A DNA stretch of 64,000 bases from Porodaedalea pini (Eukaryota; Basidiomycota; Agaricomycetes; Hymenochaetales; Hymenochaetaceae). Where the stretch lies: positions 496,001-560,000 of the forward strand of contig NBAY01000004.1 of assembly GCA_002794775.1 (NCBI GenBank), written 5' to 3'. A program made the position numbers and the translations under genes. The notes beneath the pieces were generated by a model. That model was given only the letters and a program-made list of their open reading frames with translations. It did no database searches and was not told the DNA's origin. Within the stretch, counting starts at the first letter, position 1, and every line of letters begins with the position of its first letter. This document shows positions 46,319 through 59,454 of the stretch, piece after piece.

Positions 46319-47188
46319 TTTATAATCTGCTATCTACTACTAATAGCCTACCAACCACTGCGGAAAAGAAACGAACAGAGACATACTACGTAGTGCGCAC
46401 GAAATGGGATATGATATCATGGATGGAAAATGAGTGAATGTGAAATCGGGGGTGGTAACTAAAGGTTAAAGGAGGGTGGTAAATCAGATAAAAGAGGCAT
46501 ACTGTCCGGTGGGCGACGGAAGGAGAAGTAAGTGAATTTTAAGAGTAAAAGAAAGTTATTTGGGCAGAACCAATCAGCAAAGTCTAAAGGTAGGGAACGT
46601 TGACGAAAAAGGCTGTTTCGAACAAGAGAGAAGAAAGGGCAACAATTGAGAATATGGTGGACATCATGTTTGGTGCACAATGGGTCCGGACAATGGGGTT
46701 CGAGGTTTCGGTTATGCAGATCGAGCGCGTTTAGCATTAAGCTGGTGGTGCGAGAAAGAACTGAGCATTGTATCTTTTTCCTTGGGGAAAGCTTCAAAAA
46801 CGGACGGAGAGATCGCGTAGGATATAGGATGAACGAGGACAGCTTGAGGACTGAGCGGTGTCCGCGAAGGTGTATGATATTGGCTTTCCAGTCTCGTAAG
46901 AGATTGAGCTGTACTTGCACGTTCAGATTAGGAAGCGAATCTGGGATGGTCTCGCGATTGGGTTTGGTAGTGGCATCTTTTGCAAGTTTATCGGCTTTGG
47001 AATTGCCCAGAACTCCTCTGTGTGAGGGGAGCCACTGGATCGAGATGTGAGAAGCCTCGTGATGGAGGGCAAGAAAAATGCCGCAAAGATGGCAGAATGT
47101 TATGATGAATTCCACGTGTCGAATATCGTTGGAGAAGATGAGTTCGACGCAGTTGAGTGAGTCCGAAACGATGTGGATATGGATAGGT
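46319..47188 (-). mobile_element. 5'-truncated LINE copy (870 bp)
   Basis: Matches 33095-33964 over all 870 bp with one difference seen by eye (CGA here, TGA at 33895-33897). It holds the end of RNase H (WLPSHRGVLGNSKADKLA), the zf-RVT-like C-terminus and the 3' UTR. It is a typical aborted reverse-transcription product. Confidence 0.92.
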
Positions 47189-47199
47189 GTGATAGCGTC
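47189..47199. repeat. 11-bp duplication, right of the truncated LINE
   Basis: GTGATAGCGTC, followed by ATACACG, the old flanking DNA. Confidence 0.85.
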
Positions 47200-47586
47200 A
47201 TACACGCGATACAGTGACACTTTCGCTATCACCAGAACTCTAACTAAAGATGTCGAGCATGTTCTCAAGCCCTGAAAGGAAAACTAGCATTTCCGGGAAA
47301 ACTTTCACAGCGCGGAAACGCTGACTGCTCAAAACGTGCACTAGATGCAAACTGCTATGGCCTGCAAATCCGAATACACAAGAAACGTTATATAACTGGC
47401 TCGTCGAAGGATGCACCCCATGTCAGATACGATGCCAGGCGCTGCAGACTATGTACACGTGCATGCATCCTGATATTAGAGAAGACATGTCGGCAAAGTT
47501 CGCCGTATTTGTTACGATCTTCAATGGACGCGAGATTCTAGAGCGGCAAAGTCAGCTACGATATATCATCTACATCAGCAGATAAA
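47200..47586. other. Intergenic, 3' side of MUS7/MMS22
   Basis: 387 bp between the retroelement nest and the MUS7 stop codon. No gene is seen. Confidence 0.5.
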
Positions 47587-50500
47587 TCATGCCTTCCAAA
47601 TGTCTTGCATTGCTGACAGCATCTGCACTACGCATTCAACGAAGACATTTTTATCGTGCTCCGAACTCTGCGAATCAAGACTCGAGTTGAGGTTAGAGAA
47701 AATACCTGGGTCAGAGGTCAGAGAAGGGGTCAGGGAGGAGTCTTAAACACTGACGCGTGATAATCGCCTCTCGCACTTGAAGAAAATCTGCTCGAGTCAG
47801 GTGAAATTCTTCTTGCTCCGAAACTCTGTTAACTGGGACGTTTCGCAGCATGATATGCCGAAGTCCGTCAACGGAAAACAATTTCGACAGGTACTCGTTT
47901 TCCATCGTGATCCTATATGCCACAAGGCACTGTAGAAGTACGATGAGGAAGTGCTCTTCATAGTCCTAAACAAAATTGAATGGCATGACCATGGCCGTCA
48001 ACGAGACATCCCAAGAGGCGCCCTGGGAGTCAAACATTACCTTGTTGTACGCGGTTGGGTCACATCTCAGCAACTGATACATAAAACGAACAGCGACACG
48101 CCTCCGAAAAAAGGGATCGCTAATCCCGCCCCAGGACTGAGGACCTACGTTTAAGTAATGGTTCCAGTCCTGCAGAGAGCTTGTGAGTCCTGCTCAAGGA
48201 TTGATCTTGCAAGTTGAGGGCTCACCCGTATGTCATTCCTTACAACAATGGCTGCGCAACCAACCCAGCAGTCGATCCAATCATCAGCGTTGCCCCAGAA
48301 CTCCTCTAGTCTGGATTCGTCTGAAGGACGAGCTGATGGATCGTTGAAGTACTGCAGAAGCAGACGAAATATGTGTGGAACTATGTCAGAGTTCATGATC
48401 TGACGATAACTTATGTAAGGCCAAAATAAAAAAAGTGAGACTGAGAAAGCGTACCTCAGCCAATTCCTTGTCCTTCTTCCATTTCTTGTCTTCATCGTCC
48501 ATGAGAACGAGAGCAAGCATGTCTTCATCTGTACCAAATTCGACAAACATATCTTGGCTTTCTGAACTTTCCCCCGATACGGCGGCGGAGGCAGGGCGAC
48601 GAGGAGGCGGAATGACTTTCATACGAGCTTTCAAGAAGGACTGAACCAGCTGTAATATCTGAAGACGCGTTGAGACCATATTCGTGAGCTCTTTCATGGA
48701 AAAGATTTTTTTGACCCACGCTGAAAGATAGCGAATCAGCTGCTGGAATAAAAATGATTGGACATACACTTACGGCCGTTTAGCAAACCTATACTTGGAT
48801 AGCAAGGGGTCACGTCCTCGGTCCCCATATTCGGCCTCTCGATGATATTCCTTACGCATCTGAGAAGAAGGTGTAGACTTATCACCGGCCTACGTCGAAG
48901 CTGTTGGATGCTGTCCGCATTACGTGCATTCGCTCCTTTGGACTGCAGCTCGATGCTAGCGCTCTGGAACTCTTCCAGCAGCGTTTGACACATATCCCTG
49001 AGCCACTTCAGCGGTTCATCCAGCTCAAGAGATAGGTGGTTTATAGCAATGGCCATATACATCACCGCTTTGATGCATATATCTCTGCTCCTGTCGTCTG
49101 CGTCGACGAAGCTGATGAAACGACGTGCCTGACTTACGCGGTTGCGAATGTTGGCATTTTCTTTCCCATCGACGAGAATAGCAATGACAATAGCACTAAA
49201 GCGGTTGATGAGCATCGGAAGCTCACTGGTGGTCGGCGGATGAGCCTTTGAGAACGCGACTCCGCTAAGTGGTACAGCTAACGAAAGCAGCTTTGTCACT
49301 CTCGATTTCGTACGCGCGTCGGATTTCGGAGCATTCGGATCGGCTTTTTGTGGCTTGCACAACAAGCTTCAGATACAGGCTGAATGCCATGTCACTAGTA
49401 CGCAGCTCATCCAGGAACTCCGCATTATGATATCGCAGGAACGCGGGGAACTCGGGCTCCTCTCCAAGCAGGTTCGCAAAATTCCGACTTTTGAAGATGT
49501 CGACGAGCTTCTTGAACATTATGTATGCATCACGCAATGGCCAGTTCCATTTCGTACCGAGAACGAAACAGCGAGCCACAACCATGCGCACATACCTGTC
49601 GCGCCGTTTCAGGCTCTCGCGAGGTACTTTTGAGTCTTCCTCCTTGTTGTCTGTCAGTCGGATAGTGTCTAGCGCATTGCCTACAATCTCCCAGCAAGGT
49701 GGGAGACGGGGCTCAGTGGTGGCTATTCCGTGTGCGGAGAAATGCGACAGAGCAGATAGACTGAAGATGAGACTCCACAAATGCTCGCTGACCTCAATGT
49801 TGGACACAAGTGAACCACTATTCTCCTTGACTGCCTGCAAAATGATCGACCAAAAGGCACCGTTACTGTCTGCGTCAATGCCATGAAAAGAGCTGGCTGG
49901 AGGCAATAGATGGATTATACAGACCCATAGTTCTGCCGCGCGTAAGGAGGTCGATGGAGTCGACATATCGCGTGTTTCAATAGGTTTCATAGCCTTTCTC
50001 ATCCCATGCCTAATGAGACTCTTGATTAACAGTATCACGGATTCCCTCCAGCAACTGCCGTCTAGTTCAAAGTTTTGTCGCCGCGCTGCAGCTAGCATGC
50101 GAGTTGTCAACTCGACAACAAACCACATAACAGCCAGACACCGGAGATCAAGGCGATGCAATCCTGTGGAAGACCTCTCCATTTCCTCTCGCAGCTTTTC
50201 CGTGAGCCGACCAGCACAAAACAAGGTGGCCGTCTGCACACTCTCCCTTCCTACGGCGTTAGTACTTGAAAACATCCAAGCAGCAAAATAACACAGAGAA
50301 TACATCAGGTGTTCATAGCGGCGGACGTTGTCCTCGTCTGTCGACTCGGCCGTTTCCTCATCAAGCCATTCAGAGAGCATGTTACATGCCACCTCCAGAG
50401 CTTCGACGAAGCACCTAGGTGCCATTTCTGCATGCAGATCAATGAGGCCAAAGCCTGCATACGGGCTCGGCCGCGTCAGAGTGCCGTTCTTGAAGGCAAA

Positions 50501-53500
50501 ATCAAGCAGATGTGGAAGAAGCTGCTTGCCGAGGTAGGTTGAAGCGCCGAATGCCAAGCCGGGGGTAGGCGCTGAAATGCTCATATCGAAGGAACAAGTG
50601 CGAACGCTATCTTCATTCTGCCAGTCAGAAGCAATTGGCAGGTTCGTGGGACGTCTCTTCGGAGCTCTGAACTCAAACTCGTCCAAGATAGGTTCATCAT
50701 TGGATGCGAAGTCGTATAGAGAAGTCTGCTTTGGAGCTGATTTGCTGTCACCACAGTGCCTATGATTATAAGATTTTTGTCTTCGTGCAGGCTCGGCTCT
50801 GGCCGATGTTGTCTTGCTGAAACGTCATGCGGGATCTGAGGTGGCCTATCCAAGCGCAGTGGATTGAGAGCTTGCCGCAAACCATCATCTGCCATATCGA
50901 TCTGTACATTCATAAAACCCCTTTTCCGACCGCTGGCAAATTTCTTCCCATGGCTGGCAATCGTATGTAGAGTACTTTTTTGCGCTGCTTCTTGCCTTTG
51001 TTTCTTTGTCAACTTTTTGAGAGGTTCGAGCTGCTCCACGTGAGTTACACCATTCGAGTTACTTCCCGCAGCCACGAAGGATGTATCCACATTCGTGAGG
51101 TCTATTATGTCTTCGGTAGGGTAGCCGCCTGTACCGCCCGTTGCAGATTCGAAAGGAAGTCGCGTTTGCCTGCCCCTAATAACACGGTCACGATGCGAGT
51201 GTGAGCGAGACGGTGACTCCGGGATACTAACATCCAAGCCGTTATTTTTGAGACCGTGGCCGCCGGCCCTTACGGATGCCCCAGATTTCTGCTTTCTGGC
51301 TTTTGTTCTCGAAAGACCTTTATTTGTGCGCGTCCGACATAACATCATGTCAATAAGTGGCTCTTCCCTCCGACGTACGGGTTGCCTTGTGAAATCTTGA
51401 TCGAAGTACCCTGCGTCGGCAATGGACTTTTCCAGCTTCTCGTCATCGGATTCGCCATTTAAGGAGCTTACCGTAGACATGTCAGACTCAGATGAAGATT
51501 CGACGTGTATCATGTTCTGCGGGCCTTTCCTGACAATGTCTACCCCAAGTTCTGGGCCGGAGCTCTCCGAATCTCCTCTAATTTGAGGATCAGCACGAGC
51601 AGTACTTGAGCGTTTTCTAATCCGAGATCGTCCTGGAGCCAACGCGCTGTTTTCTTCATCATTTTCATCGCTACTATCTGTTGCGGCTGCCACCGATTTC
51701 GAGCGAGAACGAACGGCCCTCTTTGCGGAAACAGGCCCTTGCCCTTGCAAACGTGCAACCATCACTGCAGGTAACATACGATGAAGCTGTCGCATTCGTT
51801 TCCTATCGCGCCGAGACAATCCTGCTTCTTTTTTGTCCTGAAGATCACTGTCCGTGTCCGATTCAATATCAGAGCGCGAAGACTGAGACGCGTTGTCCTG
51901 AGACACACCATCATGGTGGTATGCCACATACGCGTTGTTTTCCAGATCTTCATCATTGAAAGTATCACCGTGGCCCATTCCAGGCTCTTCAATACTAGGA
52001 AGTCTTGCAGGTCGATCTCCACTCGGAACGTCATGATGCACAAGTCCATTGTCTCCGCATATCGAGCCGGGCCTTTCAAACGCATATCGATGGGAAGTCT
52101 TAGGAGGCGAAAGCGGAAGGGGGCCACATAGTTCACTTTCCAATTGTATAGCGCCTCTACCGTCTGAGCGATCCGCGCGACGACCTGGTCGCGCGTCCTA
52201 CAGTTAAATTGCACGTCAGACTGCTTTTCTTTTGCTCATAAATGAAATTTACCAACCTTCCGTCTCGTATACGTTATGGCAGAACCAGTTCTACCCTGAA
52301 CTTCCTCGAGCTTCTCCCTGTTGTCGCGCTCGGTGCGGTCAACTTTCCGCACCCTAGCCCCTTCAAGGGGAACTTGTGGAGTCTCTTATGTCGAGATTTA
52401 TGAGTTTCGCGCAGATCCTCGGATTCGGGTGCCACCGGAAATATGCTTGTCGCACCGGGAGATAGGGGCGTAAGGTCGCCATCACTGTCGTCATCACTCA
52501 TATGGAATGCCTTCGGGAGCCATGTTAAGGACTTTTCCTGGCCCTCATAGTCATCCCGCAACGTATCAGAAGACCTGTGGCCTTTCCTCCTTCTCCTTGT
52601 CATTTCCTGGCTTTCATTGTCCTCGTCCTCGGATACGATGAATTCATCCTCTTCCTGCGACTCGTGACGCCTATGAGTACGCCCTGAATCGTGTCTCCGA
52701 GGACTGACTACCTTGACGATGGCATCGGGCATGCGTCTCATTTGTTGTTTGTATAGTCGTTTGTCATATTCATACGGATTCAGTTGTCGGGCTTGACGGG
52801 TGCGTAGGGAATAACGGCGGGTAGCCATGCCGTCATCGTCCTCGTCTACAAATTGAAAAATGCTTTCTTTGTGTCCGAACGGCAGTTGCTTGTTTCCAAC
52901 ATCCTGACCATGTGTCTGTGATTGTGGCTGAGCAAACCCGGCACGACCGGGAGAAAGAGAAAGGGAGCGCTGCGGAGTATCGGGAATGGAAGTTGATGTC
53001 TGAGGTGGAGAGGAGGGAGGTAGGCTCGAGTATCTCGGACGAGTGACTGTAGATGCTCTTGGAGAAAGCAGCGGAATCGAATTCGGAGGAAAGTTATCTA
53101 GGCTTGCATCTCCGTGGCTTGACGCATCCCCACACTCTGAAGAGAATAAGAAAAATGGGCCATGAGGTTGGTCACCATCGGTGTTCATTACTTCATGCGC
53201 GACCTGATCGCTGCTTGAAGGGAGTTGTTGCTGTGTATCCAAGCCGAGAGTATGCGAAGGGGACGTGCCACACGCCGATCCTATTTCAGCTTGAGATAGT
53301 GACTGTGAAATAACATCAAGCTCGTCTTGCGATCCGAAATCATGCGCATCGTAGGTAGTATCCATCGAGACAGCATCGACAGGTAGCATTTGTGAAAGTG
53401 AATCAAAGCCATTATCTCCGTGCTCAATTCCATCGACCAGATCGAGCTCCTTAAAGGCCAGAAGTTCTGTAGGGTCATGCTGCTCATCGTTTGAAATGGC

Positions 53501-53837
53501 TGTTGAGATTGACAGGCCAAGGGGAGAGCGAACGGGCGTGGTAGACCGATTATCGATGTCTTGTGACACTGAACGTTCAGAAGACGGATTTGCTTCCTTA
53601 TATGCACCACCGTGATCATCAATGACGTGGAAAAGCTGGTACGAGTAAACTGAATCAGATTGCTGCAGGTAAAGAGTGAAAGTCACCGACCTTCCTACGC
53701 TTTCTGGACATCCGTAGATGTAGTGTTGTCTGTGAAAGCGCTGCGTCTATGGGCGTCGCAAGCGGTGCGCTACACACTCCTTGAATTATTTGGAGTTCTT
53801 CCGGATCCGATGTCTCGACATAGTCTGGTTCGTCCAT
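47587..53837 (-). CDS. MUS7/MMS22-family DNA repair protein
   Basis: Ten exons close in frame to 1881 aa: 53837..53691, 53635..52295, 52197..50824, 50728..49361, 49290..48774, 48720..48455, 48399..48226, 48169..48041, 47965..47755 and 47705..47587. The N-terminal half is disordered, with the family block RRYSLRTRQARQLNPYEYDKR and PDAIVKVV. C-terminal landmarks: PKQTSLYDFASNDEP, MLINRFSAIVIAI, WIDCWVGCAAIVV, DWNHYLNVGPQSWGGI, and RRRVAVRFMYQLLRCDPTAY. In yeasts Mms22/Mus7 works with the Rtt101-Mms1 ubiquitin ligase at damaged forks. Least certain: the intron 50727-50825 and the 70-bp intron 49291-49360; without the latter the frame shifts. It shares a 187-bp promoter with the LYC1-like gene. 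Confidence 0.85.
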
Positions 53838-54024
53838 CCGAATAGAAATGGCTGTCGAAATAAAAGATCGAGAGACGTGGTTGCAGCTCGAGAGCAAGCG
53901 CGTCAAGCCTCGTGACCGTGACGCAATCACGTGGTTTTGGATTTATAATTTGCTTGTACTACCTACTGGGAGAAAAGAGACGAACTAAACTAACGCGAAG
54001 AGCACAGGGGGTGGGTGACGCGAA
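53838..54024. promoter_or_regulatory. Bidirectional promoter MUS7/LYC1-like with CACGTG
   Basis: 187 bp between divergent starts, with CACGTG at 53928-53933 (ATCACGTGGTT). Confidence 0.55.
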
Positions 54025-55309
54025 ATGTATAGATGGAAGGCTACGCCCTCTGAAGATCTATCCCTTCTATCGCTTTTTCCTGCTACAAAAGAGCAGACAC
54101 TAGAGTCGAGGAAGCGCACTTCTATTCAATGGGGTCGAGGCCTTTCACTCGAAGAGTACCTTGCTCGAGAAACTCGGCTCGATATCGCTGAGCACGCTCA
54201 GGACGGTAAATTCACTACATGGTCAGACTGGGATATAGATCACACAATATAGCACTTTACAACGACTCTGACGATGTACTAGGGTCTTAGCTCTTCGAGA
54301 TCGTCCTACGTCAATGGACTTCAAGTGCTCCTGCGAGACGTGAGTAGATTTCAGATATGTATTTCTCACCGGGACATCATACTTATCATCTATCCTTCTT
54401 AGATATCGTCGCAAATCCCTTATCAAGAGGCCCGGTTCAGATGTTCCAGAGCAGGTCGTCGGCTATGGAATCGCGTCGGTGTTTACCCCCCCAGAGAATC
54501 GAGGGAAGGGCTACGCTCGCCAGATGATGAGCCTCTTGCACTGGGTGCTAGCTCCGCACGCTGTCTTACCGCCCTTCCCTCCGAGATGGGGTGCACCCCC
54601 GCCTCAGCGTCCAGGCTATAATGATGCTCAGTTTTCTGTTCTGTACAGCGACATTGGGCCACACTACTATGCGTCGACGGGGCCTAACGAAAGCACTGAG
54701 GGCTGGGTCGTGCGCGATGCGTATTCGACGATATGGAACGTCCCGAATGACATGGCCGAAATAAAGGTGGCAGAGTCAAATACCTTCGTACAGTGGCTGG
54801 ATGAGGATGGCTGCGAAGAAATCTTGGAGCGTGACGCCGCATTGATACGCACCTCTTTACCTTCAATCTCGAAGCTTATCTCATTCACGTCCCTTCCTAC
54901 CAATGGCGTGGCATTGTTCTTGGTACGCCGGACGGTGTTTTTCACTCCAGGACAACCTTACTCGGTGCCCACTAAATGGGGCGTCGAAGTTCGTAGCAAG
55001 AACGTCTCTGAACCCCAGTTCTCCTTCGCAACATGGACCCTCGATGTCCGTCCACCACCTGCAACCCTGATAGCCACTCGGATTCGCGCAACGAAGGAAA
55101 CTTTCCCAAGTATATTGTCTTGCATGCTTTCAGCTGCTCATGATAGCGATATGGAGCGGGTGGAGGTCTGGAATCTACCTAAAGACCTTGAAGAAACTGC
55201 CAAAAGCCTCGGAGGAAGGACTGAGGAAAGAGACGAACACCTCAATGCTTTCAAATGGTATGGCCCGGAGAAAAATGAGGATATCAACTGGGCGTACAAT
55301 GAAAAGTGA
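54025..55309 (+). CDS. LYC1-like GNAT N-acetyltransferase
   Basis: Exons 54025..54221, 54283..54339 and 54403..55309 give 386 aa. N-terminal part: LSLFPATKEQTLESRKRTSI, EYLARETRLD, TTWVLALRDRP, DFKCSCETYRRK. GNAT core: VVGYGIASVFTPPENRGKGYARQMM (acetyl-CoA-binding R/Q-x-x-G-x-G/A type), then SVLYSDIGPHYYAS. The C-terminal half matches the LYC1 C-terminal domain (WGVEV..., DMERVEVWNLPKDLEE, HLNAFKWYGPE). In Yarrowia LYC1 acetylates lysine at the 6-amino group; here the substrate is an inference. The length is usual for the family. The gene converges on the hydrolase gene with 174 bp between stops. Confidence 0.87.
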
Positions 55310-55483
55310 GTGCCGACAATATGAAATTTTACGTAGACTCAGATGTGTTTTCGTTTGCATTCAGGTTTTGTTGGTGTTAAGGATTATAATTTCAATTCAA
55401 ATGTATTGTAAAAGGATGTCACTTATGGATAAACGGAAACTGCATGATTCATAGGGCGTTCGCATAAGACATTTGCAGTCAAC

Positions 55484-57129
55484 CTACGGGGTTGTAATTT
55501 GCTGCAAATCCAGACAGTAAGTGAGAAAGTTCGAAATCTGATTTAAACACCCTTACCAACAACATTGCATCAAAGAACTCCCGCACAGGGTGGATAAACC
55601 ACTGCTCTAAATTGCCCTCCTTATTCTTCTGAAGCCAGCCGACATGTCCGCCCCTCTCTGTTATCGCCAGAACAAGCCCCTCTTGCCCGCTCTCGCGCAC
55701 CACCTGCTCCACGGTCGCAAGGCACTCCCCACCATACAGCGGGTCATCACGCGCGTTGAGTAACACGCACGGGCGGCGCACTTTATCCACGCGGAGCACC
55801 GGGCTCGTGGCCGTAGCAAATGCAGCAGTATCGGAATGGCCAGCAAGACGAGACATGAAGGTGTCATTGAATGTGCGCATGCGTGTCGCGCGTCGTGAAA
55901 GCAACCCCTCAAGACCGACCGAGCCTGCATCTCTGAAAAGGTTCGCGTGCTCGCGTACGATCGTTGCAAGACGCGAGCCGCAAGTATAACTGTACATCAA
56001 CCGGCGCAGGAATCGTCCATCCTCAATTCGTGCGCTGCATGCCTCGAGATCCCACACTGTGGAGATACAGAAACCAGCGTCGATTAGGCAAGTAGCGCCT
56101 TCTTCTGCTAGGTAGTTCGAAAGGAGGGCACCGCCCATAGAGAAGCCTTAGGTAAACATCAGCGAAGAAATCATACCTCGACAAGATTTCATTTACCTAG
56201 GGCAAAAAGTGCCTTTGCTTCTGGGTAACTTTTGCGAACGTACGAGACGGCGCTTTTATAACAGGAATTGACATATTTCAAATCAATTAAGTGAACCATC
56301 TGCAAGTTTTCATCAGTAACAAAAAACGTACGTTCTCAAATCCTCCGTAGAACCAGCGTGCGTAAGGTGAGCGCTAGTCAAAGGGTTGCCCGGGCCTATT
56401 TAAAAGTTCCAATTCTCTTAGCAAAGCACTCGACAGATTGTCTATTCATGCTTGAAATACTCACTACCCCTGGAGTTCATAACAACTACTCTATAGCCTT
56501 TCACACCTCCATTTCTAAGCTTGCAGAGGTCTCTTGCCGCAGAGTTCACATACATGTCTTGCGAGCTCCCTGCAAGTCCAGGGAGGATGATGACAATTGG
56601 CGCATCCCCGGCCAGCCACGGCGCAGAGGCAAAATCGACTGCTAGCGTACCGCCGTTATCAGCAGGAACGAAATATCTGAATGAAAGGTTAGCTAAGCGA
56701 AGCATGACGATAGCGTAAAGTTAATAGACTGTAGAAGAGCTCAATTCATACCTGTCATAGCACAATGGGCCATCCATTTGCGCAAAACAGCTGAGTATAG
56801 TCTGTACATCTCCTCTGCTTTCGTGAGAATGATAGGAGGATCAGGACGGGAAAGAAGACTAACTGAGTGATAGCAAGTGGCGGCTTGAAACCCGAGGACT
56901 CGTCGCACAAAGAAGGAACGCCTTTCTTGATAACCTCGAGAACCGAAGTCGAACTCACGGAAGCAGAAGTGATTGTTCTGTTGCCAGAGTCAGTAGAAAC
57001 AGCAGATTCGGAGACGCTATCGCTGCGACCCGAGTTGACGCCGCAGACCAACCGTACCGGACTGCCAGAGCGGAGGAAACTGAACATTTGTATTGATCGA
57101 GTACAACAGCGAACGGTGATAGACGCCAC
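55484..57129 (-). CDS. Alpha/beta hydrolase, EMB8/YheT (ABHD1/3) family
   Basis: Exons 57129..56864, 56817..56752, 56676..56465, 56395..56332, 56252..56197, 56146..55557 and 55501..55484 give 423 aa. Motifs: THRGDVQTILS, YDRYFVPADNGGTLAVDFA, IVIILPGLAGSS, YRVVVMNSRGSPGNPLTS, THAGSTEDL, nucleophile elbow ALGFSMGGALLSNYL (Ser), NARDDPLYG (Asp) and ITERGGHVGWL (His). The full triad is present. Relatives hydrolyse lipid esters or medium-chain acyl esters; the substrate is unknown here. The start could also be the ATG at 57087. Reading through the last intron would end the protein at 55479 instead. Confidence 0.88.
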
Positions 57130-57539
57130 GGAATCTTGAGTGCAGCAGAGCAGCGGCGTTAGGATGTCTTGGTCCGTTCTTCGGCATTTTGTACCCTTCG
57201 CAGAATTTGAGACTTACAGCTTGCATCTTCAACACGCAGAGCGACTGGCACGCGTGCAAACACGAGCGGTATCAGAAGCAACATCAAAGTAGTCACCGCA
57301 TATCAATTCGCATCTTTGTCGTCTGGTCGGAAGCTTTGCTGCAGCGGGTCGCAACGTTCTTTTCTCGGACGAGCGCCGACTTTGCTCGGCCAGTATTCCT
57401 AGCTAATCGGACGTCGAAATAACCCAGCACTAGAGTAAGTGTTCAAACGAGCAGACAGGCCAGGAATTTACAATCCACTAAACGTACAGAGCAACATGCA
57501 TTCTATAATAGAGAGCCAGATCAAATTAAGTTGGTACTT
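57130..57539. other. Intergenic: hydrolase promoter and GRX5 3' UTR
   Basis: 410 bp with no recognised gene or motif. Confidence 0.5.
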
Positions 57540-58193
57540 TTATGATGCAAGATGCTCCGCCTCGACTGCTTTGGGGATGATGCTGTGCTTTTGAAGTAAT
57601 GACTCAAGCTCGCCAGATTGGTGCACTACGGAAGAACTCGTTAAGAGAGAGACTATGTCATGAAAGATTGCTACTTACTTCCGAGAATGATGTCGCAACC
57701 ACCAACGAATTCGCCGTTAATGTAGACTTGAGGGATCGTCGGCCACTCGCTGTACGACAGACAGCCTAGTCAAACTTCCTCCGCTCCTCTATTCGTATCA
57801 GGTAATTAGACTCACGAAAACTCCTTAATGTCATTCCTCAATTCCTGGTTCTCCAGCACGTCGTAGGTCTTCATCTTCTCTGGCGGCACGCCGTTAATGT
57901 CGAGCAACTGCACAACAGCTCGCGAAAAACCGCACTGCGGCATGTTGGGTGTCCCCTTCATGAACAACACAAGTGGGCGCTCTTTCACTGCTGCCTGGAG
58001 TTTCGAGCGCGCATCCTGCGAAAGGCAACGGTGCAAAGCAGGTCCGAAGACGGTATGCCTTAAAACGCGTGCCGAGCTGGAGGTTGTTCGCAGAGATGAA
58101 GAGAGCTAAAGCGACATGTTATAGTTCAGAGCCTACATAAAGAGCTACAGAATGCTATTCACATACCGAAGAGCGGAATGCCTGACTGAACAT
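57540..58193 (-). CDS. GRX5: Monothiol glutaredoxin, mitochondrial Grx5 type
   Basis: Exons 58193..58167, 58105..57816, 57749..57679 and 57625..57540 give 157 aa. The N-terminus [20 protein letters not shown], with a further VLRHTVFG, is an Arg/Ser-rich presequence for mitochondrial import. The glutaredoxin domain has [20 protein letters not shown] (CGFS active site), [20 protein letters not shown] (TIPQ-type glutathione contact and GGCD), and [11 protein letters not shown]. Grx5 passes Fe-S clusters in the mitochondrial matrix (family knowledge). The gene diverges from the dehydrogenase gene over 211 bp. Confidence 0.95.
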
Positions 58194-58404
58194 GACGATC
58201 GGTGATGAAGCCTTCAGACACGTCGCGTGAGATTGCTCAGCCTGCGTCTACTATTGGCCTGTTCTGGTCACGGGATCAGTGACCTTTACAAGCATGCAAA
58301 CTCTACTTTGTTCGTCCGGTTACTTCCGGGTACCATCAACAGCCGGTGAACTTGCAGAAGCACAGACTCGCTCAACAATTGACCACCAAAGACACATTTC
58401 AGCA

Positions 58405-59350
58405 ATGAAGCCTCAGAATCGCACATTTGTTGTATCTGGCGGGTGATATTGTTAACTCACTTGAACCTCAGCAGTTGAAGTTAACGTTTCTGTAGCTCGT
58501 CGGGTCTTGGTCTCGCAACCGCTCATGCACTCCTTGACGCCGGCGCGTCCGTGTCCATCCTCGACCTTCGAGAGAACGCCGACCTCTCCTCTAAAGACAG
58601 CAGACGCGTCAAATTCTTCAAGGTTGACATTACAAATGAAACGGATGTTAATGACGCGGTGGAGGGCACAGTGGCTTGGGCTCAGGAGACCGGCGCGCCA
58701 CTTGGCGGGGTGGTAAATTGCGCGGGCGTCGCGACGGCAGCAAAGATTATTGACGCTCACGGAAATCCTCATTCCCTTGACCTATGGAACTTTGCTGTTG
58801 CGATCAACCTGACAGGCGCGTTTGATTTGACACGCTTGGTGTGCAAGCATCTTGTCAATGTCCCACCTGAAGGCGTTGATGGAGAGCGAGGTGTAGTGAT
58901 TTTCGTCGCGAGTTCAGCTGCTGTGAGTTTGATGCTAGCGAAACGTCATTGTAAAAATGTTGAACGTCCCCAGTTTGAAGGTCAACCCGGGCAAGCCGCT
59001 TATGCGGCCACCAAGGGAGCTCTTGTTAGTGCCTCCCTTCCACTTGCGCGCGATCTCGGTATGTTATCTGGCATATATATCTATCGAAAGCCTCAATCAC
59101 GTTGCTCGATATTTCAGCACGGTACGGCGTACGTGTAAACACCATCGCCCCCTCTGCTTTTGCGAGCGCTATGACTGATCGGATGCCCGAGAAGACACGT
59201 GCGAGTCTTGTGCGGGAATTGAACTTCCCGAAGCGCTTCGGCAGTGGATTGGAATTCTCCCAAGCAGCTCTTTTTGTAATCGAATGTGGGTATATGAATG
59301 GGGAGACTGTCAGACTCAGCGGAGGTGCGAGGCTACCAGGGAGGCTTTAA
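58405..59350 (+). CDS. Short-chain dehydrogenase, HSD10 / 3-hydroxyacyl-CoA dehydrogenase type 2-like
   Basis: Exons 58405..58442, 58496..58922, 58974..59058 and 59118..59350 give 260 aa. Rossmann motif FVVSGGSSGLGLATAHAL, cofactor-specifying acidic residue in VSILDLRE (NAD type), VDITNETDV, VVNCAGVA, INLTGAFDLTRL, catalytic S in VIFVASSAA, YAATK with Y and K, and VRVNTIAPSAFASAMTD. The layout matches HSD10, which oxidises 3-hydroxyacyl-CoA in mitochondria or peroxisomes. No clear targeting signal is seen. A decayed copy of the last exon lies just downstream. Confidence 0.9.
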
Positions 59351-59454
59351 GGACTTGAGGCCCTGAGTTGTGTAGAGTAACTTTCCAAGACATCCGTACA
59401 GTGTATCCATTAACTTCCACTCTTTCATAGACCTCTCTGTATGACTATGGCCGG

